Shown one piece after another: positions 35,571 through 44,259 of a DNA stretch of 64,000 nt. Under the pieces are notes generated by a model. It was not told where the DNA came from, made no database searches, and was given only the letters and a program-made list of their open reading frames with translations. A program made the translations under genes and the position numbers. Within the stretch, counting starts at the first letter, position 1. Each line of letters opens with the position of its first letter. Source of the DNA: Luteolibacter pohnpeiensis (GTDB taxonomy: Bacteria; Verrucomicrobiota; Verrucomicrobiia; Verrucomicrobiales; Akkermansiaceae); the NCBI RefSeq assembly GCF_016595435.1, contig NZ_JAENIJ010000015.1, forward strand, positions 1-64,000. Direction: 5' to 3'.

Positions 35571-36554
35571 TCACTTTTTCGGCAGGAAATAGCCGCGCTG
35601 TTTTTCGGAAATCGGCAGTTCTAGCTTTTCCATCACGGCCAGCATGTCCTCCCAAACCGAGCGTTTGGCGGTACTGCTGGAGCCGCTTTGCAACAAGTAG
35701 CTCGGGTGGTAGCTCACCCGCACCGGCGTGCCTTCAAAATCATGCCAGCTGCCGCGCATCGAGGTCACCGTTCCTTCCAATCCCAGAAGTCCTTCCGCCG
35801 CTGTGCCGCCCAGCGCGACGATGCATTCCGGCTGCACGATCTCGATTTCCGCGCGCACGAAGGGCATGCAGGAAGCCATTTCCTCGGGCGTCGGCTTGCG
35901 ATTGTTGGTCGTCTGGTTCGGCGTCGCAGGGCGAAATTTGACGATATTGGAAATGTAGACTTCCTCGCGGGAAACTCCCATGGCCTTGAGGATATCGTTC
36001 AGTTTTTGCCCGGCCGGCCCCACAAATGGCTCGCGCTCGCGTTCCTCCTGGTAGCCCGGCGCTTCGCCGACCAACATCAACCTCGCTTGAGGATTTCCCG
36101 TCGAAAAAACCATCGTGTCCCGCAAGGTCCCGAGCTCTTTGGCAGGCTGCCAGTTTTCCGCCTGAGATCTTAACGCGGCCAAGCGCTCTTCGCGGGAGCC
36201 TGACTCATCGCGCGAAACCGCAGGAACCACTGCCGGTTCAGAAGGCGGCGCATCCAGCGAAACCTGCGCGACGGGAGCTTGCTCCTGTTGAGGTTTCGCG
36301 ACTACTTGCGGTTTATTTCCCGGGCGGGATCGTTCAAACAAATCGCGCAATCCATCCCGTCCCTCTTCATCCAGATACATGTGCGTATTGCCACGCGCAT
36401 GCTCGGATTCGAGAAATTCAATGAGGAGATCAACAGGACGGGTCACGCTCCAAGGAGTAATGCGATCTGCCCTGCGGTGCAATCGCTGGATTTCCCGAAC
36501 TGGCCCATCCACCCAGCTGATTCCAAAAGGAGGTGGCTCTTCTACTTGCTCCAA
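35571..36554 (-). CDS. Uracil-DNA glycosylase superfamily protein lacking most Fe-S ligands
   Basis: The 327-residue protein has a C-terminal (about 150-320) family-4/5 uracil-DNA glycosylase fold: LVGEAPGYQEERE, PFVGPAGQKLNDIL, VYISNIVKFRP and VSYHPSYLL. Family-4 enzymes hold a 4Fe-4S cluster with four cysteines; here alignment by eye places Gln136, Lys139 and Phe207 at three of the positions and keeps only Cys229. The protein therefore probably lacks the cluster. Residues 75-130 are a Pro/Gln/Ala-rich linker and 1-70 an extra N-terminal domain I do not recognise. The start is TTG at 36554, since an in-frame stop lies just upstream. It is divergent from pspA. Confidence 0.82.
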   Translation of the reverse strand: MEQVEEPPPFGISWVDGPVREIQRLHRRADRITPWSVTRPVDLLIEFLESEHARGNTHMYLDEEGRDGLRDLFERSRPGNKPQVVAKPQQEQAPVAQVSLDAPPSEPAVVPAVSRDESGSREERLAALRSQAENWQPAKELGTLRDTMVFSTGNPQARLMLVGEAPGYQEEREREPFVGPAGQKLNDILKAMGVSREEVYISNIVKFRPATPNQTTNNRKPTPEEMASCMPFVRAEIEIVQPECIVALGGTAAEGLLGLEGTVTSMRGSWHDFEGTPVRVSYHPSYLLQSGSSSTAKRSVWEDMLAVMEKLELPISEKQRGYFLPKK

Positions 36555-36590
36555 CAGCTGAATCCATCATATTAGGCCGGTAATCAGGCC

Positions 36591-37346
36591 ATGTTCAAAC
36601 GCATTTCAAATCTATTCAAAGGCTTCTTCGGACTCTTCATCGGCGGCATCGAACGCAAAAATCCGGAGGCCCTGCTTGATGTGGAGAAGGAAAATCTCCG
36701 CAAGCAAATCGTCGAGTTTAACAAGGGCCTCGCCACGCACGCCGGACTGGTCGAGCGTCTCCTTTCTCAATCCAAGAAGCTGGAAGCAGAGGAAAACGAC
36801 CTCCGCGCCCGCACCAAAGCCATGCTCACTGCCGGTCAGCGCGAAACCGCTGCGGAATACGCGCTCCGCCTGCAAACGGTTGACAAGCAACACGATGAAG
36901 TCGCCGCTCAATTAGCCGATGCGGAAACCCGCTACAAGGAACTCATTCGCGCCCGCGATGTTTCGGTCAAAAATGCCCGTGAAAAAATGGAAAAACTCCG
37001 CCGCGATATCGACGACATGAAAGTCCAAAAAGCCATGGCCGAGCTGAATGAAATGGCTTCCGGCATGGTCACCTCCATCGGAGGTTCCGGCGACACGCTC
37101 AGCCGACTGAGTGAAATTGTGGAAGACGAGCGCACCAAAGCCGCGGGCCGCGCCCGGGTTTCCCGTGACAGTCTCAACATGAGTGACATCCACGTTCAAG
37201 AAGCGGAGCAGAAAGCACTTGCGGACATGGCTCTCGCTGATTTCGCAGCCGCAGAAGGCATCGCCATGGACGAACCTGCCAAAAAGGAAGCCGAGGCCCC
37301 TTCGCAAGAGAGCCAAGGCACCATGGGCCCTTCCGTAAGCCAATAA
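36591..37346 (+). CDS. pspA: PspA/IM30 family membrane-stress protein
   Basis: The 251-residue protein has the PspA-type start (MFKRISNLFKGFFGLFIGG, amphipathic helix) and then almost entirely coiled coil to about 215, with many heptad-like Leu/Ala/Lys positions. PspA/IM30 proteins bind and stabilise stressed inner membranes, related to ESCRT-III. The C-terminus (about 215-251) is acidic and Ala/Pro/Gln-rich, beyond the usual fold. A DUF1232 gene begins 15 bp downstream, suggesting a shared membrane-protection role. Divergent from the glycosylase gene by 36 bp. Confidence 0.85.
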   Translation: MFKRISNLFKGFFGLFIGGIERKNPEALLDVEKENLRKQIVEFNKGLATHAGLVERLLSQSKKLEAEENDLRARTKAMLTAGQRETAAEYALRLQTVDKQHDEVAAQLADAETRYKELIRARDVSVKNAREKMEKLRRDIDDMKVQKAMAELNEMASGMVTSIGGSGDTLSRLSEIVEDERTKAAGRARVSRDSLNMSDIHVQEAEQKALADMALADFAAAEGIAMDEPAKKEAEAPSQESQGTMGPSVSQ

Positions 37347-37361
37347 CCTCCCCTATTTCTT

Positions 37362-37757
37362 ATGCCAATTCGGTTTCTGAATCCCACCAAACGGCTCGCC
37401 CCCGGATGGTATTCCAAGGCAGAGTTTTGGAAAACCCTGCGACGGGCCGCCGTGTCTGCGGGACGGAAATCCCTCGTGGCCGCGCTGACTCTGTTCTACT
37501 GCCTGCAGGACAAGGACACGCCGAAATGGGCAAAAGGTGTCATCATCGGCGCCCTCGGCTATTTGATTCTCCCTACGGATTTGATCCCCGATGCGATCCC
37601 AGCCATCGGCTTCACCGATGATTGGGGTGCCATCCTGACGGCACTTTCAACCGTCACCGCCTACATTAAGGAAGAGCACAAAATCAAGGCGGAGGAGCAA
37701 ATCCAGCGGTTGCTCGGTAGCAATCATTCTGGTCCTCCGCAGGAAATATTTGAATAA
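37362..37757 (+). CDS. YkvA/DUF1232 family membrane protein
   Basis: This 131-residue protein carries a DUF1232 domain in the middle, with the pattern LTLFYCLQDKDTPKWAKGVI followed by GALGYLILPTDLIPDAIPAIG and FTDDWGAI (about 40-90). DUF1232 proteins are small membrane proteins of unknown function. It lies 15 bp after pspA and 47 bp before a secreted protein gene. Confidence 0.85.
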   Translation: MPIRFLNPTKRLAPGWYSKAEFWKTLRRAAVSAGRKSLVAALTLFYCLQDKDTPKWAKGVIIGALGYLILPTDLIPDAIPAIGFTDDWGAILTALSTVTAYIKEEHKIKAEEQIQRLLGSNHSGPPQEIFE

Positions 37758-37804
37758 AACCGGCCGGTTTCGTGTATAATGAGCAGCGGCAACCTCCTCT
37801 GCTC

Positions 37805-38551
37805 ATGAATCGTTTCTTCTCCATCCTCGCGATCTCTCTCGCATCCCTCGGCACTTCGCTCGCAAAAGTGAAGGTAAACGAGGACGAATTCGGCAAAGAG
37901 CTCGGCGGCTGGACCAAGCGAGGCAAACAAGCAGCCGAATACGCCCATTCCGGCGCGGTCTATCGCACCTATCGCCCTGAAATCACACCGACACCCGACG
38001 GCGGCATTTTCATCTCGTTAAGAATCGATCACGTGCGTGGTTGGCTCGCATCCGACGACCACGCCGTTCTGGAAATCACGGTGGATAAGAAAGGAAACAT
38101 CGTCGCTGCCCAATCGAACATCGCCATTCAAGGCCAGGCTATCACCAGCGAAGTCATCAAAGGCGGAACCGCCGCTGGCCAACAGCTTGTCGGCGTGGAT
38201 CGCGCCGTGCAGATCGGCACCGACCTCATCGCGGATCTCTCGGAAAAGATGCTGCGGGAAAAAATCGTCGAAGCCGGCCGCGTTTCATTCCCGGCAGTGC
38301 TACGCCACAACTACAACCTGCTTTTCCAAGCCGTTCACGTGGTGAAAGAGGAAACTCCTGCAGTAGCCGTGGTCGTCCCTGAGCCGGATCAACCTGCAGC
38401 AGATCCCAAAGAACCTGCAAAGGCTGAGGAAAAGCCAAAACCCGATGCGGAAAAATCCGAGAAAGCTCCGGAAAATCCGAAAGCCGCGAAGCTCGAAATC
38501 AAGCCCTACGGCACCCCCACCGTTGATCTGCCGACGACCAAGCAGGAATAA
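37805..38551 (+). CDS. Hypothetical secreted protein with Lys/Pro/Glu-rich tail
   Basis: The protein has 248 residues and a signal peptide (MNRFFSILAISLASLGTSLA|K). The mature part, about 20-175, is a compact domain I do not recognise (for example GGIFISLRIDHVRGWLASDDHAV and MLREKIVEAGRVSFPAVLRHNYN). From about 190 it becomes low-complexity, with repeated Pro, Glu, Lys and Ala (EPAKAEEKPKPDAEKSEKAP), like linkers that cross peptidoglycan. The first in-frame start is GTG at 37772, but the signal sequence makes the ATG at 37805 preferred. It ends convergently with xerD. Confidence 0.7.
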   Translation: MNRFFSILAISLASLGTSLAKVKVNEDEFGKELGGWTKRGKQAAEYAHSGAVYRTYRPEITPTPDGGIFISLRIDHVRGWLASDDHAVLEITVDKKGNIVAAQSNIAIQGQAITSEVIKGGTAAGQQLVGVDRAVQIGTDLIADLSEKMLREKIVEAGRVSFPAVLRHNYNLLFQAVHVVKEETPAVAVVVPEPDQPAADPKEPAKAEEKPKPDAEKSEKAPENPKAAKLEIKPYGTPTVDLPTTKQE

Positions 38552-38596
38552 GCTGCAATCATCAAGATCGAGTCAATGGCTGGATTTTACTCAACC

Positions 38597-39481
38597 CTAG
38601 CCTCGCGGGTGGAATTTTTTGTGAACGGACTTCAGCCGTTGGCGATCGACGTGGGTGTAAATCTGGGTGGTTGAAATGTCGGCGTGGCCTAACAGTTCCT
38701 GGATGACCCGAAGGTCCGCGCCGCCTTCCAACAAATGAGTCGCGAACGAATGCCGCAATAGGTGCGGATACATGTTTTGCTCGATCCCGGCTGCAGCGGC
38801 CCGTTCCTTCGCGATTTGACGAACCCGATCCGGCGAGAGCGGGCCGCCGCGCACACTCAGAAACGCGTGCGATGAAGTTTTTTTGGTGACCAACGACCGA
38901 CGCTCATTCTGCAGGTAATCGTTAAAGGCCTCCAACGCCTTCTGCCCGATCCTGACGAGCCGCGTCTTGTTGCCTTTGCCTGTGACCCGAATGAATCCTT
39001 CTTCCAGATCGATCCACTCAAGCCGTGCTTTGCAAAGTTCTGAAAGACGCAAGCCAGACGAGTAAAACAGCTCCAGGATCGCCTTGTCGCGTCGGCCCAG
39101 GGGTTGTTGCAGGTCGATCGAATCGAGCAATTTCACCACTTCACTGGCGTGCAATGTTTCCGGCAGCGATTGATCACCGCGAGGCGCCATCAGGGGCTCC
39201 GCCGGATCCATTTCCAACTGATGCGTCATCGCCATCCAGCGGAAAAACACCTTGAGATGAACCGTGGCGATGCGCAGCGATGATGTGGCGAGTGCGGTGG
39301 TTTTCCGATCGCCCAGAAACTTCGAAAGCTCCTCCGTGCCGAGATCCTGGAGCGGAATGGATTGCTTGGCCATCCAGCCACTGAGCGCATCCAGCGTCTG
39401 CTTGACCGAAATCTGATAAGCTTCCGATAGTCCGCGCTCGACTGCGATGAAGCGGATGAAGCCATCGATCGCCCGCTCCAT
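38597..39481 (-). CDS. xerD: Tyrosine recombinase XerD
   Basis: XerD, with XerC, resolves chromosome dimers at dif. The 294 residues have the N-terminal SAM-like domain and the catalytic domain: R in SSGLRLSELCKAR, K in GKGNKTRLVRIG, HLLRHSFATHLLEGG, LGHADISTTQIYTHV with H and the nucleophile Tyr. The ATG at 39481 is preferred to a TTG two codons earlier. It follows the CBS-pyrophosphatase gene by 6 bp on the same strand. No IntI extra helix is present, unlike the recombinase at the left edge. Confidence 0.92.
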   Translation of the reverse strand: MERAIDGFIRFIAVERGLSEAYQISVKQTLDALSGWMAKQSIPLQDLGTEELSKFLGDRKTTALATSSLRIATVHLKVFFRWMAMTHQLEMDPAEPLMAPRGDQSLPETLHASEVVKLLDSIDLQQPLGRRDKAILELFYSSGLRLSELCKARLEWIDLEEGFIRVTGKGNKTRLVRIGQKALEAFNDYLQNERRSLVTKKTSSHAFLSVRGGPLSPDRVRQIAKERAAAAGIEQNMYPHLLRHSFATHLLEGGADLRVIQELLGHADISTTQIYTHVDRQRLKSVHKKFHPRG

Positions 39482-39487
39482 AGCCAA

Positions 39488-41164
39488 CTAGCGGGAATGG
39501 CGGATCGCTTCCGAAACCGCTGGGAAAAGTTGTTTCTTCCGGCTGACCACCCCCGGCGCATCGAACAGCAAACTGTCGATTCGCTTGAACGGAAAATGCG
39601 CCAGCACGGCATCGGGACCGACTGCGAGAATCACGCTGTGGTGACCGGTAACGTCGGTAATCGCGAGCACGGCGATGTCGTAATTCCACTTTGCGGCCAA
39701 TTCCTTGAGCACCTTTTCCAGTTCATCCCGGCGGGAGCTGAACCCATGAAGATCGCGTTCCTCAACCTGAGAAATACTGATGCTCATGCCATCCTCGGTG
39801 AACTCCTTGCGGTCGGCATTGAGAATTTCGCTCGGCGTTCCGGTCGCAATCAGCGAGCCGACGGCGAAGAACTCCTCGGTGAATTTTTCCGGCTCAATCT
39901 TCGCGATGCCACACAGCCATTTCAGCATTTCGTGGTCGAGCGATGTCGTCGTCGGCGAAGTTAGGCAGAGCGTGTCCGAAATGATTCCAGCGCACAGGCA
40001 CATCGCAACGCCCGGATCTGGTTCGAGATCACGGTGAATGAACTTCCGCGCGACCAAGGTGGAAGTTGAGCCGACAGGTTCGTTCAGATACCGGATCGGC
40101 TCGCGCGAGACCAAATCACCAGCCAAGCGGTGGTGGTCGATCACTTCCACGACTTCCGCTTCCTCGACCCCATTGACCGCCTGGGCGTATTCGTTGTGGT
40201 CGACGAGCGCCAAGCGAATGCGTGGCGGATCGACCAGGTCCGATTTCGAAATGACGCCGAGCATTTTCCCGGTTTCGTGCTCGTTCACCGGGAATAAGTC
40301 CTGATCGACACTGGCAAGCCGCTTGCGCAAACGGGAAACCGGTTCGCAAGCACCCAGCGTCGTGAAATCGGTTTCCATGACGTGGCGCACCGTGCGCGAA
40401 CAGCGGATCAGAGTCGACGCACTCGCCGTATCCTGATGGCAGCGCAGCAAGACGATGCCTTTTCGCGCGGCATAAGCCAGAATATCACCCGAAATCGGAT
40501 TATCACCGGTGACAAGCAAAGCCCGCGCGCCGTGATCAATCGCCAAGCGCTGCACAATCGGCCGGTCGCCGCAAATCACCAGGAACTTGCCGATGTTGCC
40601 TTCCTTGGTCGCAACGCGCAGACGTTTGTCCACCGTGCCTTGGGATGACGCACCGACGAGAAGGATCAGGTCCTCCTCATCTTCCGGGGGCGGCAATTTC
40701 GCGCCAATACTTTGAGCCTGAAGCGTATCCGCCAATTTCGCGAGCGACACATGAACCGTCCGCACGCTCAAACCTTCGGTTTCGGCAGGAAGCAGCAGTT
40801 CCAAAAGATCAAGGTAACGCAGCACCCCATGGACCGTACCTTCCTCATCCGTGACTGGCACGCAACGCACGCCGAAGCCGAGCATCTTGCGGTAAGCCGT
40901 CAAAAAGGTGTCCGACAACGAAACCTGCACGACATCGCGGCGGCAGAGCATGCCGACATTGACCCGAGCATCGGTCAGCAAAATCGGATCTTCGATCCCC
41001 GCCCGATCCAGCACCCAGGCAGTCCGCTGGGGGATGTCACCGCATCGGGCTGCCACCGCTTCCGGCTCTTCACCGAGAGCTCGCAGCAGTGAGGCGTGGC
41101 CAATCGCGGAGCAGATGGCATCCGTGTCCGGATTTTTGTGACCAATGACGTAAAATGGAGGCAT
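39488..41164 (-). CDS. Manganese-dependent inorganic pyrophosphatase with regulatory CBS/DRTGG insert
   Basis: The 558-residue protein is a family II pyrophosphatase (DHH/DHHA2) with a nucleotide-sensing insert. The N-terminal motifs HKNPDTDAICSAIG and later LVDHNEYAQ and EVIDHHRLAG bind Mn/Co and diphosphate; the C-terminal part has SRRDEL-type DHHA2 segments. Between about 70 and 290 are two CBS repeats (for example VQVSLSDTFLTAYRKMLGFG) and a DRTGG-type region. In this class CBS domains inhibit or activate by adenine nucleotides. The gene lies between argS and xerD on the minus strand. Confidence 0.9.
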   Translation of the reverse strand: MPPFYVIGHKNPDTDAICSAIGHASLLRALGEEPEAVAARCGDIPQRTAWVLDRAGIEDPILLTDARVNVGMLCRRDVVQVSLSDTFLTAYRKMLGFGVRCVPVTDEEGTVHGVLRYLDLLELLLPAETEGLSVRTVHVSLAKLADTLQAQSIGAKLPPPEDEEDLILLVGASSQGTVDKRLRVATKEGNIGKFLVICGDRPIVQRLAIDHGARALLVTGDNPISGDILAYAARKGIVLLRCHQDTASASTLIRCSRTVRHVMETDFTTLGACEPVSRLRKRLASVDQDLFPVNEHETGKMLGVISKSDLVDPPRIRLALVDHNEYAQAVNGVEEAEVVEVIDHHRLAGDLVSREPIRYLNEPVGSTSTLVARKFIHRDLEPDPGVAMCLCAGIISDTLCLTSPTTTSLDHEMLKWLCGIAKIEPEKFTEEFFAVGSLIATGTPSEILNADRKEFTEDGMSISISQVEERDLHGFSSRRDELEKVLKELAAKWNYDIAVLAITDVTGHHSVILAVGPDAVLAHFPFKRIDSLLFDAPGVVSRKKQLFPAVSEAIRHSR

Positions 41165-41228
41165 GACGAAGAACGCCGCAAATCCTACCTGAGCTTATCT
41201 TCGCCGAAACTAAAAAATGAAACTTGGT

Positions 41229-42974
41229 TCACATTCTCTCTGGCACCTTGATACCCAGAAGGTCGAGGCCTTTGCCCAGGGTCTTGGCGGCAAGATCGCA
41301 CAACGCAAGGCGGCTTGCGCGAGTCACGCCTTCCGCCTTCAGCACCGGGCAAGCCTCAAAGAACGAGTGGAACGCACGAGCTAATTCCAGCAGGTAATTC
41401 GCCAGCAGGTTTGGCCGGAAATCATCCAACACCGTCGGCACCACTTCACCAAAGCGAACCAGCAACCGGGCGAGATGGATTTCCTGGTCTTCGGTCAGGA
41501 CAATCGATGCGTTCGCGGCGTCGAATGGTTGCTCTAGTTTACGGAAAATCGAACGAATCCGGACATTGGAATATTGCAGGTAAGGGGCCGTGTCCCCTTG
41601 AAGGGCCAGCATCCGCTCCCAGGAAAAGACGTAGTCGGTGAGCCGGTTTTGCGAAAGTTCCGCGAATTTGACCGCTCCAATGCCGACCGTTTCAGCAATT
41701 TCAGCAGCCTCTTCCGCTCCCAAATCCGGATTTTTCTCCGCAATGGCGGCTGCGGCGCGCTCAACAGCTTCTTCCAGCACCTCGATCAGGCCGACATTTT
41801 CGCCGGATCGTGTGCGCAGCATTTTACGGTCTTCACCCAGGATCGAACCAAAGGCCACGTGCTGGAAATCACAGGATTTACCCCAGCGTTCAGCGGCGTC
41901 GAACAACTGACGGAAATGCAGCTGCTGTGGGACACCCACGACATACCAGACATGGTCTGCTTTCCAGGTATCGATCCGGTATTCAATCGTCGCCAAGTCC
42001 GTCGTGGCATAGAGAAAGCCACCATCGGCTTTGCGAATGATCGATGGATTGTCCACCCAACCTTCTTCCCGGTGCACCTGGAACGGGTCTTCTTCGAGCT
42101 TTTTGGTGCCGCCGGAAAAAACACAAACCGCTCCGTTGCTCACGCGAGCCAGATCCTTTTCCAGGAACTCTTCCACCAGGCTGCCGAGCCGATCATTGTA
42201 GAAACTCTCGCCAAGCCAGTAATCAAAATGAACGTCGAGGCGATCATAGATCTTCTGCAGGCCGAGTTTCGACAAATCAATGCAGCGCAGCCAGATTTCC
42301 GTATTTTCCGGATCGCCGGTTTGGAGACGAACCAGTTCGTTTTTGCACTCCTCGCGCAACTCGGGATTGTCCTTGGTCGCCGCATTGACCTCGCGATACA
42401 CGCGGACAAGTTCGGCGATAGGATCGACTTCCAGCGCATCGTGGTTCAGAAGATTTTTCCAGCCGTAGAGAATCATCCCGAACTGGGTCCCCCAATCGCC
42501 GATGTGATTGTCTGCAATCACGTTGAAACCGAGAAACCGTGCCACCCGCCCCAACGAATCACCGATGATGGTCGAGCGGATGTGACCGATGTGCATCGGC
42601 TTGGCGACGTTGGGTGAAGAGAAATCCACGACCACGGTCTTGCCGGCTCCGATGTTGGGCACGCCGAGTTTTTCATCGTTCAGCATGGCCGTCGCACGGC
42701 TGGCGAAGGCCTCTGGTAAAATCCGGAAGTTCAGGAAGCCGGGACCGGCGATTTCCGCAGTGGCGAGGCCGGAGAGGTCGATTTTGTCGATGATTTCCTG
42801 CGCCAGGGCTCGCGGATTCGTCTTGCGCTGCTTCGCCAACACCATCGCCGCATTCGATTGGTAATCGCCGAATCTCAGGTCCGCGGCAGGTGTCACGGGA
42901 CCGCGCGTCGGCTCGCCGACTACGGATTCGAGGGCAGTGGCGAGACGTGATTCAAGGTCCTGGAGGATCGTCAT
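41229..42974 (-). CDS. argS: Arginyl-tRNA synthetase
   Basis: ArgS charges tRNA-Arg. The 581 residues include the class I HIGH signature in KPMHIGHIRSTIIGD (about 105-119), the FSSPN segment before it, and the C-terminal anticodon-binding domain beginning near TAPYLQYSNVRI. As in many ArgS proteins, no canonical KMSKS is obvious (KMLRTRSG in its place). The conserved start is MTILQDLES; an in-frame extension of 9 residues is not needed. It follows ptsN by 34 bp. Confidence 0.95.
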   Translation of the reverse strand: MTILQDLESRLATALESVVGEPTRGPVTPAADLRFGDYQSNAAMVLAKQRKTNPRALAQEIIDKIDLSGLATAEIAGPGFLNFRILPEAFASRATAMLNDEKLGVPNIGAGKTVVVDFSSPNVAKPMHIGHIRSTIIGDSLGRVARFLGFNVIADNHIGDWGTQFGMILYGWKNLLNHDALEVDPIAELVRVYREVNAATKDNPELREECKNELVRLQTGDPENTEIWLRCIDLSKLGLQKIYDRLDVHFDYWLGESFYNDRLGSLVEEFLEKDLARVSNGAVCVFSGGTKKLEEDPFQVHREEGWVDNPSIIRKADGGFLYATTDLATIEYRIDTWKADHVWYVVGVPQQLHFRQLFDAAERWGKSCDFQHVAFGSILGEDRKMLRTRSGENVGLIEVLEEAVERAAAAIAEKNPDLGAEEAAEIAETVGIGAVKFAELSQNRLTDYVFSWERMLALQGDTAPYLQYSNVRIRSIFRKLEQPFDAANASIVLTEDQEIHLARLLVRFGEVVPTVLDDFRPNLLANYLLELARAFHSFFEACPVLKAEGVTRASRLALCDLAAKTLGKGLDLLGIKVPERM

Positions 42975-43008
42975 GATAAAAAAAGGGGTCCTGGAAATCA
43001 CCAGGAGA

Positions 43009-43491
43009 TCAGTTGGTGGCCAAGCCGGTGCGGGATGGCTTCGAGCTTAGAATTTCGAGAATTTCTTCCCGGTTCTGGGCCATTCCCAATTGGCGCCGGA
43101 TGCCGGCATTGGTGAACATTTTCGCAATGGCCGCCAAAGTTCGAAGGTGAAGGTGATAATCCTTTCGCGGCACAATAAAAAGAATGATGAAATGGACCGG
43201 CGCGTCATCCAGGGCCTGAAAATCAATGCCGTTTTGGGAGCGACCGAAGATCGCGACCACGTGATCCAGATTATCGGAGAACGCGTGCGGGATCGCAACT
43301 CCGTGGCCGATCCCTGTGCTAACCTGCTCTTCCCGAGCCTTGAGAGACTCCAGAACTTCTTCATGCAGAGCGGCATCCAGCTTTCCCAACTCAGCCAGCT
43401 GTTGCACCAGCTCTTGGATCGACGGCCAGTGATCCACCGCTTTCATATCGGGAAGGATCTGATCTAGGTCTAACAGCTGGGCCAACTTCAT
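43009..43491 (-). CDS. ptsN: PTS EIIA protein, PtsN/fructose type
   Basis: This 160-residue EIIA domain carries the phosphorylated histidine in GIGHGVAIPHAFSD (about residue 63-70). The start at MKLAQLLDLD matches the family; the frame is open to 43563 with extra residues that begin after two more Met codons. In bacteria without fructose PTS genes nearby, such proteins usually act in nitrogen-related regulation (PtsN) and not in sugar uptake. It is followed by argS. The ATP-binding or partner EI/NPr genes are not in the window. Confidence 0.85.
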   Translation of the reverse strand: MKLAQLLDLDQILPDMKAVDHWPSIQELVQQLAELGKLDAALHEEVLESLKAREEQVSTGIGHGVAIPHAFSDNLDHVVAIFGRSQNGIDFQALDDAPVHFIILFIVPRKDYHLHLRTLAAIAKMFTNAGIRRQLGMAQNREEILEILSSKPSRTGLATN

Positions 43492-43670
43492 GAAAGAATC
43501 GCGCGTCGAGGGACTTGCGGGATTATCCATCTGTACAAGGGTTGGCAAGCCGATTTCCCGCACGCTTCATTCAGAGAACCTTTAAGATACGTGATTTTTA
43601 ACAATTTCTGAGGTCAACTTCATGCTGCCGGGGGTTGACGGTTTGACATTCTCAATTACACCTATGCGCC

Positions 43671-44255
43671 ATGCACCCCGACGCCGATCCTGACAAAAAC
43701 GCCGAAACTGCCGACAACTCCGTCGAAGAAACGGCCACCCAGGAAACCCAACCAACCCCAGAACCCGCTGCCGCCGAAGCATCTGCGGATGCCGACCCAT
43801 GGGAGCAATTGGAAGCGGAAGCTGCAAAATGGAAGGAAGTCTCCCTGCGCACCGCTGCAGAAATGGACAATCTCCGCAAGCGCACCGCGCGCGACCGCGA
43901 GGATGCGATCCGTTTTGCCAACCAGCGCTTGCTGGAGGAATTGCTCCCGGTGATTGATAATTTCGAAATGGGCATGCAAGCCGCATCCCAAGACCAAAAA
44001 TCGATGATCTACATCGGCATGGACATGGTTCGCCGCCAGCTGAACGAATTCCTTTCCAATCAAGGAGTGGAAGAAATCAATGCAACCGGCACCTTCGATC
44101 CAAATCTGCACGATGCGGTATCATCCGAAGAAGCGGAAGGTGAAGAAGGACAAATCCTGCGCGTAACCCGCCGTGGATTCCGCCTGCGTGACCGCCTGCT
44201 GCGCCCTGCCAGCGTGATCGTTTCCAAACACCCGGCTGAAGAAGGAGCCCAATAA
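43671..44255 (+). CDS. grpE: Nucleotide exchange factor GrpE
   Basis: GrpE releases ADP from DnaK. The 194 residues have an acidic, low-complexity N-terminus (about 1-45), a long helix (WEQLEAEAAKWKEVSLRTAA, NLRKRTARDREDAIRFANQ), and the C-terminal beta domain (GTFDPNLHDAVSSEE, ILRVTRRGFRLRDRLLRPASVIV). dnaJ follows after 4 bp. dnaK is not in the window. No CIRCE element (TTAGCACTC-N9-GAGTGCTAA) is seen upstream. Confidence 0.93.
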   Translation: MHPDADPDKNAETADNSVEETATQETQPTPEPAAAEASADADPWEQLEAEAAKWKEVSLRTAAEMDNLRKRTARDREDAIRFANQRLLEELLPVIDNFEMGMQAASQDQKSMIYIGMDMVRRQLNEFLSNQGVEEINATGTFDPNLHDAVSSEEAEGEEGQILRVTRRGFRLRDRLLRPASVIVSKHPAEEGAQ

Positions 44256-44259
44256 GACG

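Noticed and set aside
43564-43670. Heat-shock (CIRCE) operator upstream of grpE
   Set aside because: There is no TTAGCACTC-N9-GAGTGCTAA element, nor a clear sigma-32-like promoter. TTGACA-like sequences have the wrong spacing.
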